Below are positions 46,761 to 59,983 of a stretch of 64,000 nucleotides of DNA, piece after piece. The notes under the pieces are model-generated. The model did no database searches and was not told the DNA's origin. It saw only the letters and a list, made by a program, of their open reading frames with translations. The translations under genes were made by a program, and so were the position numbers. The first letter of the stretch is position 1, and each line of letters begins with the position of its first letter. The DNA is from Druceiella hillmani (Eukaryota > Arthropoda > Insecta > Lepidoptera > Hepialidae): the NCBI GenBank assembly GCA_039881145.1, contig JAYKKI010000004.1:44549001-44613000 (forward strand), in the 5' to 3' direction.

Positions 46761-48610
46761 ATACATAAATAATTTAGTTCGAAAGATCAGAAAAATTAAT
46801 TTTTCCCTATTGAGTTTTTAGTCCATTTGCTATAAGAGTGATTTTCATAGACGAGTTTAAGGGTTAGACGAATCTAATATTTGACTCGAATGTGACAATA
46901 TTAGACTGGACCACAGCTGATCCTCCTAACGAAGGACTAATTTTGTACGTTGAACATGGAAAAACGAAGTTAAATTTCAAATTGATTACCAACTAAACAC
47001 TTTGATAGATTCTTTCTCCTTTACTGTTAATAAATTATGATTTGATGCATTCACTTGTCGAGCCATTGAATACCATGGAATGGTAGAAAGTTTCAAATTT
47101 ATTTCATTCTATAATAAAGACATATTTACTACGTGAACTCGGAAAATAGATTTTGTAAAAATTTATTTCCTTTCAGGGTTACTACCCTGTTTACCAGGGT
47201 TACTACCTAAATAAATTGACACAGTTTATAGAATCAAAATATTCCATCATACATTTATTCTTTGAAAAAAAAATATTTATATTTTACCTCTACATTTACC
47301 AGACCTATTTGTTTAAATTCATTTTACTATTAACTTTGTGTAGAGCACACATTTTACTCAAAATTAATTTCTTCCTCTGGGTGTGCTGCTATAAATTCAG
47401 ATATTAGTAAACCTGTTACTAGAGCTTCGCATGGAGTGCACCGCTAAAAGTTTGTTAAATAAGTGCTTATGGTATTTTAAGTGCCTAAATCTGTCCAGAT
47501 TCGTAAACTACAAGTACGACCATGGGGGTACTATGAAAAAAGTATACCTAGTCATACCTTATATATTAAGCCCATCGCATTAAAGTTTGTTATTTACTTG
47601 TTATAGACCTATTAATATATTACAAGTTATTAATAAGTATAAGTAAAGAAAAAAGTAAAAATTACAATAATTTGAAATAATTTAAAAGCATATTGAAAAA
47701 GAAAATTTGAAATTGAATAAAATAAGATCTATGTAAATATCTTGAAATATTCAGATATGTAATATTAAATATTCCGGTATTTTTTGTGGAGACAGTTTCC
47801 AAATTCATATTGAAGTAAAGGAAAAAAACCGAAAATACAGTGAACGAAACGCGGCATACGTCTACGAATTAATCATGAAAGATGTTAAATCAACCTCACA
47901 CCAACATTTATTATTTCTACTCAACGGTGGAACAGGTAAGTACGACACAATATCTGTGACCGAAAGCATCACAGTATGACTAAAACTCCTTGGATTCAGA
48001 TATAATCCTCTTTCTTCATTTAATATACACTTGAGCTTATTGATAAATATGAAATAAACTCTCAGTGTAAAATATGAATTACTAAACAAGTAATGTTAAA
48101 TTTTAGATATTTTAATATAGTGGTTGACTGAACCTCACATTGAAATATACTTGAAATAGATATGGGCAATCCTCCACATTACGTAACAAAACATTAGTTT
48201 TCCTAATTTTTATTTATATTCATTATATTTTTCTGAATTTAAACACGAATTGTGAGGTACTACTTTGGTTTATAACATTCGAAAAAAAAAACTTTTTGTA
48301 ATTTGTAAAAAAACAAGTAGCTTACAGTTTCCAACTCGCCATAGGAATTGTTTACCACAATTATGCAAAAAAAGGTTGCAAGTCTATCTTCGATATACAA
48401 AGTGCGTCTCGAATATTAAGTAAGTTCTCCACTCGTACGTATTGTTTCCTACACGTATGACGAGACAGAAGAAGAATTTTAGGAGTGGAATGGAAACGGT
48501 TTGAAAATATATTCGTTAAGATACAATCAAAATATTTCTTCTCAAGAAATTAGATAATAGAAAGGTATAATGTTCGCTACCAATTAACAAATTTATGTAA
48601 CCAAAAACAG
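46761..48610. other. A+T-rich DNA, nothing recognised
   Basis: A 21-bp offset duplication of CAGGGTTACTACC begins at 47174 and 47195. The ORFs at 47216-47407 and 47862-48089 have no recognisable features. Confidence 0.4.
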
Positions 48611-48666
48611 TGCATGTGTGCGTGCGAGCACACGTGCTTGCATGTGTGTGTGTGTGTGTGAGTGTG
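48611..48666. repeat. (TG)n microsatellite, interrupted
   Basis: TG-rich from 48611, with an internal GAGCACACGTGCT palindrome, and pure TG at about 48643-48660. Confidence 0.85.
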
Positions 48667-48954
48667 ATTCCTCTGTTTGAACGAGTATCACACAAAACCT
48701 AATAGACAGGGTATAATTGCATTTTTTGTTACTAAACACGAGTAGAATTGTGTTTACAGATCAAAATCACTTTAATGGGAATCGAAATAACACTTAAAGA
48801 AATAAAAAGAAAAAATATGTTTCAAGGGATTGTGCTAATTATGAAATTGGCGTTCTTGCTGGTGGATAGTTTAAACAAGAAAGATAATTTCTTGCAACCA
48901 TATTTACAGCGATTTTCATATCTTGTTGTCATGATCGGTTCAATCATTATATAA
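48667..48954. other. A+T-rich DNA before the tandem repeat
   Basis: The ORF 48748-48954 (68 codons) has no recognisable domain and ends where the tandem repeat begins. Confidence 0.35.
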
Positions 48955-49683
48955 GTTGCTTTAACTATGAGTCAATATTTAAATATTGAAGGCGATACAA
49001 ACGTGTAATCAACTACATCCTCATATTTACAATTATGATTCGATTAGAATATGTTTCAATGGAATATTATTCAAATAGATTATAATAGTAGAGTGGCATG
49101 ATTGTCCTTATGAATGCAAAACATCTATTTGCATCGAGTTATATGTTTTCTAAAAAATTTGGAATTGTCAGAATTGTTTTCCAATAGCTTCAATTCTGAT
49201 TTGAGGTGCCTAAACTGTGAGCCAATATTAAATATTAAATGCAATGCGAACGTGTAATCAACTACATCCTCCTAATTATAATAATCGGTCGATTAGAATT
49301 TGTTTCGATGGCTAATATGTCATATACTATTATTCCAATCTTTGTATTGTGATTGTCTTTATGCATACAAAACGTCAATTTATATTGAGTTATATGATTT
49401 TATAATTATTGGAAGTATCAAAATTGTTTCCAATAATTTAAATCCTGATTTAAGTTGCCTAAACTGTAAGTTAAAATTAAATACCGAATGCAAAACAAAC
49501 GTGTAATCAACTACAACCTCATATTTACAATTATGAATCGATTCGAAGATGTTTTGGTGACTAAAATGTCGTAGACTATTATTTAAACTTTTGTAGTATA
49601 ATTATCCTTATGCATACAAAACCTCTATTTACATCAAGTTATATTATTTCTCAAAATATTGGAATTATTAACGTTTTTATCTT
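48955..49683. repeat. 249-bp tandem repeat, about 2.9 copies
   Basis: The phrase GTGTAATCAACTAC recurs at 49003, 49252 and 49501, exactly 249 bp apart. The surrounding text (TATTTACAATTATGAATCGA, ATGCATACAAAAC, TTGGAATTAT) follows in register. Units are perhaps 75-85% alike by eye. The third unit fades out near 49683. The form is that of a short satellite or minisatellite array. Confidence 0.8.
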
Positions 49684-50930
49684 TAATATTCAATCAGTAA
49701 CTTCACCAGGAGCTACAGTAGGATAGATATAGTTATTAAATATATGAATAATTACGCAATCAACTTTTCAACCTTCTAGGGAAGAAACACTGAAAATCTC
49801 AATAATGTTTGTTTAATTAACTCTTGATACAGATAGAATAGTCAATTGTTAAGTTTTTAATGACAACATTTTGAAAAAGTTTTTTAATTGGGTATCAAAG
49901 TTAAGTTATAAAATGAATGCTCCCCTGACCAAATGACCTTGAAGTCGAAAATTGTCGTGTAAATATTCTATAGATAAAACTGGACAATTGCAAGTTGAAA
50001 TATCGTGGAAAGGGTTCCGTACGATAAATACGTTATATACCACGTTCTTTAACTGATGACTTCTTATAGGTTTGCCTATAATTTAATGAGAAAAGAACTA
50101 TTGAGTTTATTTTTTTTTTCAAAATTTTAGGCTTAATTGTTTTAGAGATAGAGGGGAGGACGGGAAAGCATAAGTGAAGATCCGTCATAACGAGAAATGC
50201 AGAAAACCGTTAAGATAGGTCAATATAACGTATCGATTATAAGCCAAAGTAATTTTGATATATCATAAATCACTAATGAAAACAGATTTGCAAGTTCAGA
50301 GAAAATCTCTTTACCACCCGCATTTTATCTAACACGTCCAGCGTGGTTGTCCGCATATTAATTTATTATTCATCACCTTCCGGTTTGCCAAGTACAAAGT
50401 CGTGTCACAAATATTACACATGCTTATACGAGGGAATCTAATAATTTGTGTAAATGTTACTACAATACAATTGTTATTTTGGTGATTAAATATGTTATAT
50501 CAATGTAATTACCTTAAATTAATGGAGGATGATTTGAAATATACTTGAGATGTAATTTAAGACATTGGTATACGAAAAAAGTACATTTGAGGTGCGATAT
50601 AAAATACTACACCTATTAGATTAAATTTGGACCGCTATTTCTTTCAGGGTTTATGTATCATATTTTGCTGTAATTTGACGTCTCATATTGAAAGGATACT
50701 TTCTAAGTGTAACTTATTTACCACAGAGGCTTTTTATTTTTTCTCCTCTATATAGTAGCTCAAATACATACAGGTTGCTAATATTGAGATTACAATTTTA
50801 GCTAATAATTTGCGCAATCACATGTAGTTACAGAACTTAATTTTGGTACATATTTAAATTAAAGTGTATATTCAAAACTAGAACTACTTAACATTTTTGA
50901 CGTATAAAGCAAACATGAGTATAACATATC
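49684..50930. other. A+T-rich DNA, nothing recognised
   Basis: No coding or repeat structure seen. Confidence 0.4.
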
Positions 50931-50968
50931 TGGGAAAGAACACCTTACCCTACGGTGTTCCTTTCCCA
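50931..50968. repeat. strong hairpin
   Basis: TGGGAAAGAACACC pairs with GGTGTTCCTTTCCCA with a single bulged base and a 9-nt loop. About 14 bp of stem with good G+C content. Role unknown; a small-RNA precursor would usually be longer. Confidence 0.6.
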
Positions 50969-52529
50969 AACCTGTTAGCTACCAAAGTTGTGATTTTGCT
51001 ATATATTTGGTTGTAATGGTTCATTAGTTGGACCTATTAATGTGACAAGATGGAAGATTTGTCGAAATTGGTTAATGAATATTTATGAACAATAAAGACG
51101 TGTCAACATGAAATTAATCCATGAAAGTGCATCGGTATGATGTAACCTGTTTATTGCCTTTACACACTTTAAATTTATCATATACGTGTCGCCTTTTAAC
51201 TGTATACCTCTTACAAGCAGAAGTCACGGATATTTCTCTTGAGATAACTTTTCTGGGGTGAGAGTTTATGTTGATGGTAACTATTTATGACACTATTAAC
51301 GAGTATTAACAAAAAGATAGTGAGAAATAGCCTCGACAAATTTTATTAACAACATTCTCTATTTATCACATATATCTAAAAATCGTAGTATTGTAATTAC
51401 CCGGATGATCAAATAACAATGAATATATCAGAAATAGTAGGTCCTAGTTCGAATCTTATTGCTAGGATACTTTTAAAAATATTTATCATATACTTTATGA
51501 GCTTTCGTTTATTTCTGTATAAATAGTTTTAATATGACTAGTATTGTCAGCAACATCAAGTACCGCTTAGGCATCCATACCAATTTTATATCTATTCTTC
51601 ATCATTTGCTTTACATAAATTAATAGTATCCATACAGCGCAATGTGTCATAAATATAATCATTGATAATGCACGCAGGAAAACTGACGTAAATTTAAATG
51701 TTTTCACGAAACTGATCTCCCTTCTTCTGGATAATACCGGAGGAGTTCGCATTACTAGCAATGATTTAAAGGTGTAGTACGTTTTTTTGGCGAATTATAA
51801 TTAATATTAGAGATCTGATAATTGCTATATATCGTGTTTTTTTCTATATTTGACACACTCGATAAATATCGCAATTAAGAAATTTTTAAAGTGATAATAT
51901 AATTACACCATCTACAATATTTGAAAATTGACGAATGTCTTAATGTAGTTATAAAATCATACTTCCGCAGAGTAATATTTTTCCGAGCTATTGTGACCCT
52001 TATTACTTAAAAAAATACAATTTTAAAATACCACTATTGTAGGGATTACGGAAGGAAATAAACGGTTCAAGTTTCTTTTATATTACTTCTGTGTAAGTTA
52101 GTGAAATTGTTAAAAGGTCAGTCTAAGATTGCAAGGAAAAAATATTTATTACCCTGTTACCACGCAAAAGCAGTGGACCGTCCACGAAACTTTCAGAAAA
52201 AAAATCTATAATTTGAAGTACCTTTCCCTTAATAAATTTATAATTTCTCTTTAACTCACATTTACGCATGCGATTTTTGTTGCCTATGACTCTTACATTG
52301 TTTTAATTTATTTATTTTAATAATTCTAAAATTTTATAAATAAAATGTGCGATTGAAAACAAGTGGTTCTTTACGAGTTAGATTTACATTCTGAATACGT
52401 GGCATTAATGTTATAGAATTTCTTCTTCTTATTTCTTGATGCTAAAGCGCTTATAGAGTTCTGACCTTCTTGAGATTTTAAAAAATTCTATTCCGTTGGT
52501 GGTTTTTATTTTCCAATTGAAAATGTTCT
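50969..52529. other. A+T-rich DNA, nothing recognised
   Basis: The minus ORF 51567-51761 lacks recognisable features. Confidence 0.4.
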
Positions 52530-53110
52530 GATTTTTAAGGTCTTGTGGAGATATCCCGAGGAACTCATGAACGTGTGAAAGTACAAAGTTCCTTTGAGAA
52601 ATTTTATTATGCGTTTGAACCCATTAAACATATTTTTACAAGCATTTTAGTTAGAGATCTGATGATGGAGCTAGGAGATGGTGACAGACATTCTCATTGA
52701 TGAAGAGTAGTTTGAAAGAGTTTAGTATCGTTTGACTTATCTTCTTGAGTTATTTGGACACACTGGGTATGGACATGGACCCTAAAGACAGTCACAGGGA
52801 TTATCATATTTAAGGCCGTTTGAATTCTCTTGACAAGTCTTTTAATCGAGAGATGTTACCAGGTTTGGATGATCTAGCATAAAGTTGATGACCGGAACTC
52901 CTTAATAGGGAGGAGTGAATACATCGGACTCATTTGACTTGTCTTGATGGGTCCTTTGTTCATCGGAAAATGGTGAAAGGAACGCCTTAATGTTGAGGTG
53001 CAAGTTAATCGAATTCGGGCTTCTTTGATTATTTCATGAGTCCGTTGGTTAAATGTGGAGGCAAGGAGCTGAAAGGTGGTGAGAGGATTCCTCAGTGGTA
53101 ACAAGTTAAC
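52530..53110. repeat. G+C-richer island with degenerate 90-110 bp periodicity
   Basis: Phrases of the type TTTGACTT[A/G]TCTT begin near 52730, 52820, 52937 and 53025, each followed at similar distance by GATGGTGA or GTGGTGAG and then ATTCCTC or AACGCCTT-like text. Base composition differs clearly from the flanks. The minus ORF 52874-53104 (RNPLTTFQLLASTFNQRTHE) spans two of the units; it may be a decayed repeat protein but I do not recognise it. Confidence 0.35.
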
Positions 53111-56100
53111 TAGTCTAGATGCAACTCGTTTTACTCTTATTTTATTATTTTAAACTTTATAATGCGTATTTTATTCAGTAGTTTTTGCAAGGCAATAATT
53201 TTTTTGGTATCAAGTTTTATCTTCGGTTTATGGCATTTAATGAACTAAATGTACTATTGTACGATTTTTGCAAACTAGTATATTGAAGTGTACTCTCGTA
53301 TTCCGGTGTATTTATGTAACAGTAAAAGTAATGAAAATCTGATGACGTAAATAAATTAACTATATTAGCGTAATATAATAATATAATGGATGAAAAAATG
53401 TATGATGTGAAATCGCGTTAGAAATAAACAAAATACAATTAGATCTATTTCTCTTTAACAAGATATTATAAGGAAACAAAATAATAGTAGCTCTTCGCAA
53501 TCTTTTTCGTAGACATTTATCAAATAAAGAGTTAGTTACTCAGTTGCAATATTCTGATAAAATCAAAACGAGTAGTTAATTTTGATTGGTGATATGTTAA
53601 TATGTTAATTCATAATTATTCAGTTTATGTAACTTCAATTAAATACATCTGTGTATATATCTGCTATAATTCTTCGTCAATTAAATCCATAATTTTGTTG
53701 CTTCTTACTTACTCTTAGTACCTGCATATATAATGTACAGTTGAATCATAATTAGAAGTACCTAACTTATAAATTGCTAAAAATATACAAATTTGAAATT
53801 AAATTTAAAAAATCCAACTGAGTAAACAGCGAACTATTGCACATATAAAAATCAAATATTGAATGACTTCCATCTTCCACACTCAGTTTTCGGTACAGTT
53901 AGGTAAATTATATTATTTGTCTTTTCATTTTGCAATGAATTAAATAAGAAATTAATTAAATAGCAATAAATAATATTTGCTGGAAACCAAAGTACTAAAA
54001 TTTTCCTTGATTGATAGATAGAAGGGAATATTGTTGGAATGCATCTAGTACATGTCCCTGATTTTCTCCCTGTCTGATTTTTTCCCACCAAAGAAATCAT
54101 CGGTGCATATGCATAAAAGATGCATTTTGGCAAGCACGGTGATCCATTTCAAAACCTTAAACGTGATATTTTATTCTGAAATAATGACTTAAATTAATTT
54201 ACCAAACCAAATAAATTTATAATTGTTATGCTTGCTTTTTTATGGGAACAATACTTTGATTTCCTTTTTCTAATTTATAACTCACTATTGGAAAGTGGCA
54301 AAACTTTTATTATTATTTAGTAGATCGCAAAAAATAATGTTTTTTAATTTTTTTAAATTCACTAAATATTAACTATCGTGATCCATTTATATTTATTTAT
54401 TTACAAAGCTTATAATGTTATCGAATTAAGGAATATGTAAACAGAAAAGCCGTTATGGTTTGCTTTTTTATCCACTGACAGGGCTGCCGTCAATTCGGTA
54501 ACCCATGTTTTGCATAAGTACTTACTGAATGTTGATTTCGAATTTACATTGTCGAACTTAAAATAAAAACGTTCGAGGAATGAGTGCTGTCTAAAAAGGA
54601 GAAGTTTATCAAAATCATGAATATGTCAAAACTATAAAGCAGTCAACGATTAATTAAATTAAATTTAGCTTCTTATAATTTTTGATATATAACTACTCAT
54701 TAAATTGTTAATTAACAGTCTATATTATTCACTTAATAAATATATTTGAGAAGTAAAACCAACCCAAAAACCCTTCTAAACCTATTGTTATTATACGAAT
54801 AAAAAACAGGCAATTTTAAAGAGTTTAAATTCAGTGTAACACATATCCTGTTTCTCATTTCTGTGCTTACGTAATATACAATCGTAATAAAGAAATGAAT
54901 CTCCAAAGCTGAAAGTTTCCTTGTTTTACTTCCTGTTAAATTCACCGTTGTAATTTGACCCTTCCTTCCATAGTTGTTTCACACAGTAATTAACATGTGT
55001 GTTTTAAACAATAATTAACAATGATCAACCAGAAGAGCCGATAATTATATAAATCATTAATTATTTCAAAATATATTCATATCTTTTATGTCATTGTTTC
55101 ATTCTCAATATAATTTCAATAACAATAGATTGATATTTACTGACCTGAAAATCTTGAACGCTGGGTAAGTCTCGTAAACTCTAATATGCTGCTTTAAGAA
55201 CGAAGTTAAAAACCTCCATCGCCTAGAAAAACATTTTCTAGGCTAATTCCAAACTCTTTTAGGAGAGAAACCAATATTGAGATATTTAATTTGGGAAGAA
55301 AGATACACACCCGCTCGACGAATAATTCTTAATGAATTCAGTTATGTTAAAATTTTACACACGGACGAGTCATAGTTATCTTACTCGTTTACCAAATCCA
55401 CCAAAAAATGGTTGATTTAATAATGGTTTTGACCGTATATTCAATTGCAATACAGGTTCAAACTATTAATTCGTTTTACTGAATCAACTTAACCCTCGAA
55501 ATCTACAATTTTATTTCCTCTCGTACAGAAGAAGAATTCATTTAATTTTTCAATACCGTGATTTAAATTATTTTCCTGATGCAACAACTTGGAAAAGTGG
55601 AGTAAATGGTAAAAAACTAATGCAAAATATATTGTTTAAAATTTTTTTCTAGGAAATTTCTTTGTTGCTTCATAAAGAATTTCAAAACCAATGAAAGACA
55701 AAGTTTTGACAAATAACGAAGAAATTTACAGTTGTTTACCAAAAAAGTAGAATGATATCAAACTTTCTAGACTGTTTTAAAATAATCATTCAAATTCCAT
55801 TTTATAATTAAAATAAAACTAATTATTCAACTTCATATGGTTAAAAGTAAAAAAAATTAATATTTAACACCTTTCCTTGTCGCGGATTTTAAATATCTGT
55901 TAGTTCGGAAGTAGAACATTTCTAGCGCCATTTTCTGAACTGACAATAGATGTTAAAAATGTCAATAAATCAAACAAATGTTGCATCACAATATTTTCCT
56001 TTTTATGGGCGTGAATCAATAAAATTAGTTCTTGACGTTAATTAAAACGAATAAAATAATCCTTTTCGAAAATCAAATATATAAATAGTTTAATTTATTA

Positions 56101-57411
56101 TATTGCCCAACCAAAAAATTATTCTAACGATAAAAAAATGCGACCTTAGTTCCTAATTGCATTCCTTTTTTCTCAATAATGACTGAAAAGAATAGTTCGA
56201 TATACGCAAAAAAGATGGCAAAATATTTATACGGTGAAATTCAATATCAAGACTTGTAAATACAAGTACAAGTAGTTTAACGAAAATACACCACTTTAAA
56301 TATTTATATGAACTTAAGCATATACGATATCCTAACGGTTCTAGTTCTACCTGCATTAAACATATTTTATTTTATTATATCTACAACTAGTCGAAATTTA
56401 AAAAAAAAATATTAACTCCGAATTTTGATAAAAGGCAATAAAACCAAATTTACGAGAAATTAAAGCAACTTGGAAAGAAGTAAAGAAGCATTTAGAAAAT
56501 TAGTAAATTTAAGCCAAACATTTCGTTGAAACTTGCATTCAATTTATTTTCAGTCAAATAAAAACATTGATATTTATACTCAATAGAGAAAATGCTATGT
56601 AATGACGCATGTATGAACTCATTCACATTCATTCGACACATTTTAGCTTTCAAAGTCCATGATATTTTAAGTCAATTAACAATTTAAAACATAATTGTAC
56701 GCTTTCAAATCTACGCTATGCGAACATGCACTGACTCCAAATTTGCGCCCACAAAATTGTCGTTAAATAGAAATATTCTATGTAAGGAAGGCACATTTTT
56801 CACATCGATGCAGTTGCAAGTTTGCATGAAAAAGCTGCTAATGAAGTATGCAGCCATATTGTGCTTAATCTGGGGGATAATAAATTACAAAACTTTGTAT
56901 TTGTGAAAAATAACGCTATTCTTTTAAAGTTTAAAAAAACGTAAAAATTAAAGTATTATGATTATAAAGATTATTATCATTAGAATAAACAATGAATGGT
57001 AAAAACCTTCAACAGTATTTACTTTAAAGGCGGGAAGCGCATTAATATAAAGCCGTTCTCTCGATATGATTGGACGATTAATAAAAGCATAAATATTTTC
57101 GTAACACCGATCTTCACATATTTTGTTTATCTAATTATTTACCCCTAACTCTATGTTATTTTCCTTGATGTTAAGATAGAGAGTCACAACAGACACTTTT
57201 ATATTTGCAAGAACTTGAATTTTGATGGGATACATTATTGAGAAATTTCAATTCTTTTATCCCGCTGCCCTGCAGTAAAATTTTCACTATGTCTTTTGTA
57301 CGCACATTTTTATTAAATAATCCAATATTTAAATTTATAACCTTTCGGTTTTACAAACTAAATTACTTTAAAGGCTCAGATCCCGGTTGGAATTGTAGGA
57401 AGATATTTGTA
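53111..57411. other. A+T-rich DNA, nothing firmly recognised
   Basis: A perfect 10-bp hairpin GCCTAGAAAA/TTTTCTAGGC occurs at 55221-55243. The ORFs at 53852-54133, 54733-54945, 56153-56356, 56718-56906 and 57238-57498 have no family features. Confidence 0.4.
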
Positions 57412-58500
57412 GATTTATTATTGGCTAAGTTTTTAACCCTGAGGTTTTTTCAACAATTTTTGTTAAAAAATTTATATGCTACACTAAATTTAATTTAAGT
57501 ATGCATCATTATTATCTACTACTTGCCACCATTTAGTTGGCAGTGACAACATGCCTTTCTTGGAAAATTCCAGTGACTTTGATTAAAAAATGTATGCGAG
57601 GTCGTTTTGGAGATTTTCTTTAATGTCAAATTGTTTTCACGTAAATGGTTACTTAGAACTCTGAATAACTAATAGAGGGTGCAATGTCCGGCGAATATGG
57701 TGGACGAGTGAAGAAAACCCAGCCGAGTTCCACTAATTTATGACGAACAAATTTTGCAACAAGTTATCTAGCATTATCATGTAGAAAATAAACGCAACCT
57801 TATTGATTACATAATTTTTTTAGCTAATTGGTCCATTGGTTCGCAATAAATATTTGCATTAATTGTAGATTCCTCTGGAAGCAACTCCCAATGAATAATA
57901 CCCTTAATATTCTATCAGTAGCTGAGCATCACCTTTTTGGCATTTATTTCAGGTTTGGATACTGAAACTCCTGCTTCTCCGATACCCAGCCATGGACGCT
58001 TGCGTGTATGGTTATCGCATGTAACCCACTTCTCATTGCTAGTTACTAACTGATTCAGCCAGTCAAATTCAATGTTAATAATTGTTGACAATTAACTCTG
58101 CACTGAAGGTGATATGATGAGAACTCGTGGGGTATCCACACACTGTATTTTGAAACTTTCCCCAATTTGTGGAAATGTGTTTCTGTGGTGACATATTTGC
58201 AGTGTAGCTTATCTGCCAATTGACAAGTCGTCAGTTGAGAATCCTCCTCAATTAGGAGTTGTAATCGTTTGAACATCCAATCCTCACTCCTGAACTTTAT
58301 GAACTAAATATTTGCCGTTGCTTAAGGTACCGTGAACTAGCCCATTGCATGACATATGTCATTTGTGGAAGTCTTTGTGTCGTGACCCAGACGGAATTCG
58401 CATATTTGATATCGATTTAAATATATTATCTTTTTTGTCTGGCGCTGACTGAGCGCTGACTGTTATCAACTGACTGCTAAAAACTTACTAGCCAAACTGA
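57412..58500 (-). mobile_element. near full-length decayed mariner element
   Basis: The right end reads, on the minus strand, TCAGTTTGGCTAGTAAGTTT, a mariner-type terminal repeat, with TA just outside (58501-58502). A degraded partner containing TTGGCTAAGTTTTTAAC lies at about 57412-57437. The length of about 1.09 kb is a little under the usual 1.3 kb. The transposase relic lies between. The left end is the less certain one. Confidence 0.6.
57490..58415 (-). pseudogene. mariner transposase pseudogene
   Basis: Almost the whole mariner transposase can be followed on the minus strand: EFRLGHDTKTSTNDICHAMG (N-terminal helix-turn-helix), LIEEDSQLTTCQLADKLHC and KVSKYSVWIPHE (second helix-turn-helix), VTSNEKWVTCDNHTRKRPWL, NAKKVMLSY, IIHWELLPEESTINANIYC, HDNAR then LVAKFVRHKLVELGWVFF, RPPYSPDIAPS, and the C-terminus SLPTKWWQVVDNNDAYLN ending at the stop at 57490. 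The first catalytic Asp of the usual GDEKW is Asn (SNEKW, codon 58035-58037). The second is kept (HDNAR, 57776-57778), and the third position (APSD in relatives) is lost. At least six stops and a few frameshifts; inactive. Confidence 0.85.
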
Positions 58501-59290
58501 TATAATATTTTACAACGTATTTAAAAAAATATAATTAATATGGGCCTTCTTGATATCTTTTATATATTATATTAACAGAACAAAAAGACAATAAAAGTCT
58601 TCAGTTCTATTTTTCGCTTCATCACGTGTTGAGTATGTGACCATTTTCACCTTAATGATACTCATTAATTAAAAATCACACCGACGCAGACGAACATTAT
58701 TTTATTTGCCACAATCTATAATATTAAATTTTGACCATAAAATTTATTATTTATTACATGTATACGAATAATTTAACTCCATTAATACTGCTTGTTATTA
58801 ATTAAACCAAAAAATATTTGCCAGTATACCTATTAATCGGACAAGTTTATTGAATTGTTTAATTTTCCTTTGAAAAATCTAATATGCGATCAATATTTTC
58901 AAATTACTTACATTATCATTAAACAATTTTTTCCTTCACACTGGACACACTAACGTCATTAATCGACTCGTACTTAAGCATTTCTTGCCCACTGGGATCT
59001 CAGAAGAATGCAAGGGAAATTACATAAGATTCGAGCAAGGGATAAACCCTAGCTTTATGGGGGTGAAACTCTCTGTGAAAAGGACGAGATAAGAGAGTCT
59101 GTTGGCTTTAACTAACGAACAATAGTTTGACTCAATGTAAAATAGTTGTTATTTAAGTGTTTGGGACTGAGAGAACGAAATAAAGGAAATTGAGATAGTG
59201 AGGTCTCGAAGTTCTGTTGTTTATCTGGACTGAATGTAATTAGAAATACGGTGAATGTTATCGATTTCAGAATTAATAAAATTTGTACGA
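58501..59290. other. A+T-rich DNA, nothing recognised
   Basis: No coding or repeat structure seen. Confidence 0.4.
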
Positions 59291-59307
59291 TATGTATATA
59301 TATATAA

Positions 59308-59376
<69 letters not shown>

Positions 59377-59383
59377 TATATAT
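59291..59383. repeat. (TA)n microsatellite with variants
   Basis: TA-rich run with interspersed TATG, TACA and TAAA variants. Confidence 0.9.
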
Positions 59384-59587
59384 TAAATTTTAATTTCGCC
59401 CTGTCCGTCTATCAGTCGACATGTAAACTTATGAAAAAAATTAAAGAAAGTAGCTGAACTTGAACTTTCAACGAAAATTGGTGTGAGAACATATGTCGTG
59501 TAGTTTTTGAGTTATGGGATACTTATAGAACCAACCGCAGCAAAAACTATGTTTTTCACAGTGCCTTTGAGAAATAAAAATTTACAA
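59384..59587. repeat. probable dispersed repeat of a common insect type
   Basis: Text such as CGCCCTGTCCGTCTATCAGT followed by a tract ending GTTTTTGAGTTATGGGATAC resembles abundant non-coding repeats I recall from insect genomes with CCGTCTGTCTGTC cores. The class is not assigned, and the identification is from general memory only. Confidence 0.3.
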
Positions 59588-59687
59588 GTTTAAGGTTGTT
59601 TGTGCTACGGAACCCTACCAGTGCTAGTCGGTTACAATAAGTTTAAGGTCGTTTGTGCTACGGAACCCTACCAGTTCTAGTCGGTTA
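59588..59687. repeat. 53-bp tandem duplication
   Basis: GTTTAAGGT[T/C]GTTTGTGCTA and onward (CGGAACCCTACCAGT, CTAGTCGGTTA) starts at 59588 and again at 59641 with two or three differences. A looser relative (CTACGGAATCCTACACTGTT) is at 61939-61958. Confidence 0.7.
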
Positions 59688-59919
59688 AGTTGTACTCGCA
59701 CTTGGACGGTTTCAATAATTACTTTATGCCACTGGTATATGCATACTAGTATAGATACTCGAATCATGCGTGAAGAAAAATTATTTCAATTCAAGAAATA
59801 AATAAAAAATTAGAAATAATAAAAATTTTATTATTTTAATGGTCTACGTAGTCCATTAAATAATTGTTTTCTGTTTTACGTGATTTTGGTACATAGTATA
59901 TATAGATATATAAATACAT

Positions 59920-59923
<4 letters not shown>

Positions 59924-59981
<58 letters not shown>
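59924..59981. repeat. (AT)n microsatellite
   Basis: AT run; the minus ORF across it is an artefact. Confidence 0.95.

Positions 59982-59983
<2 letters not shown>

Noticed and set aside
52874..53104. minus-strand ORF as a gene
   Set aside because: It spans loosely repeated units, and no family or start context supports it.
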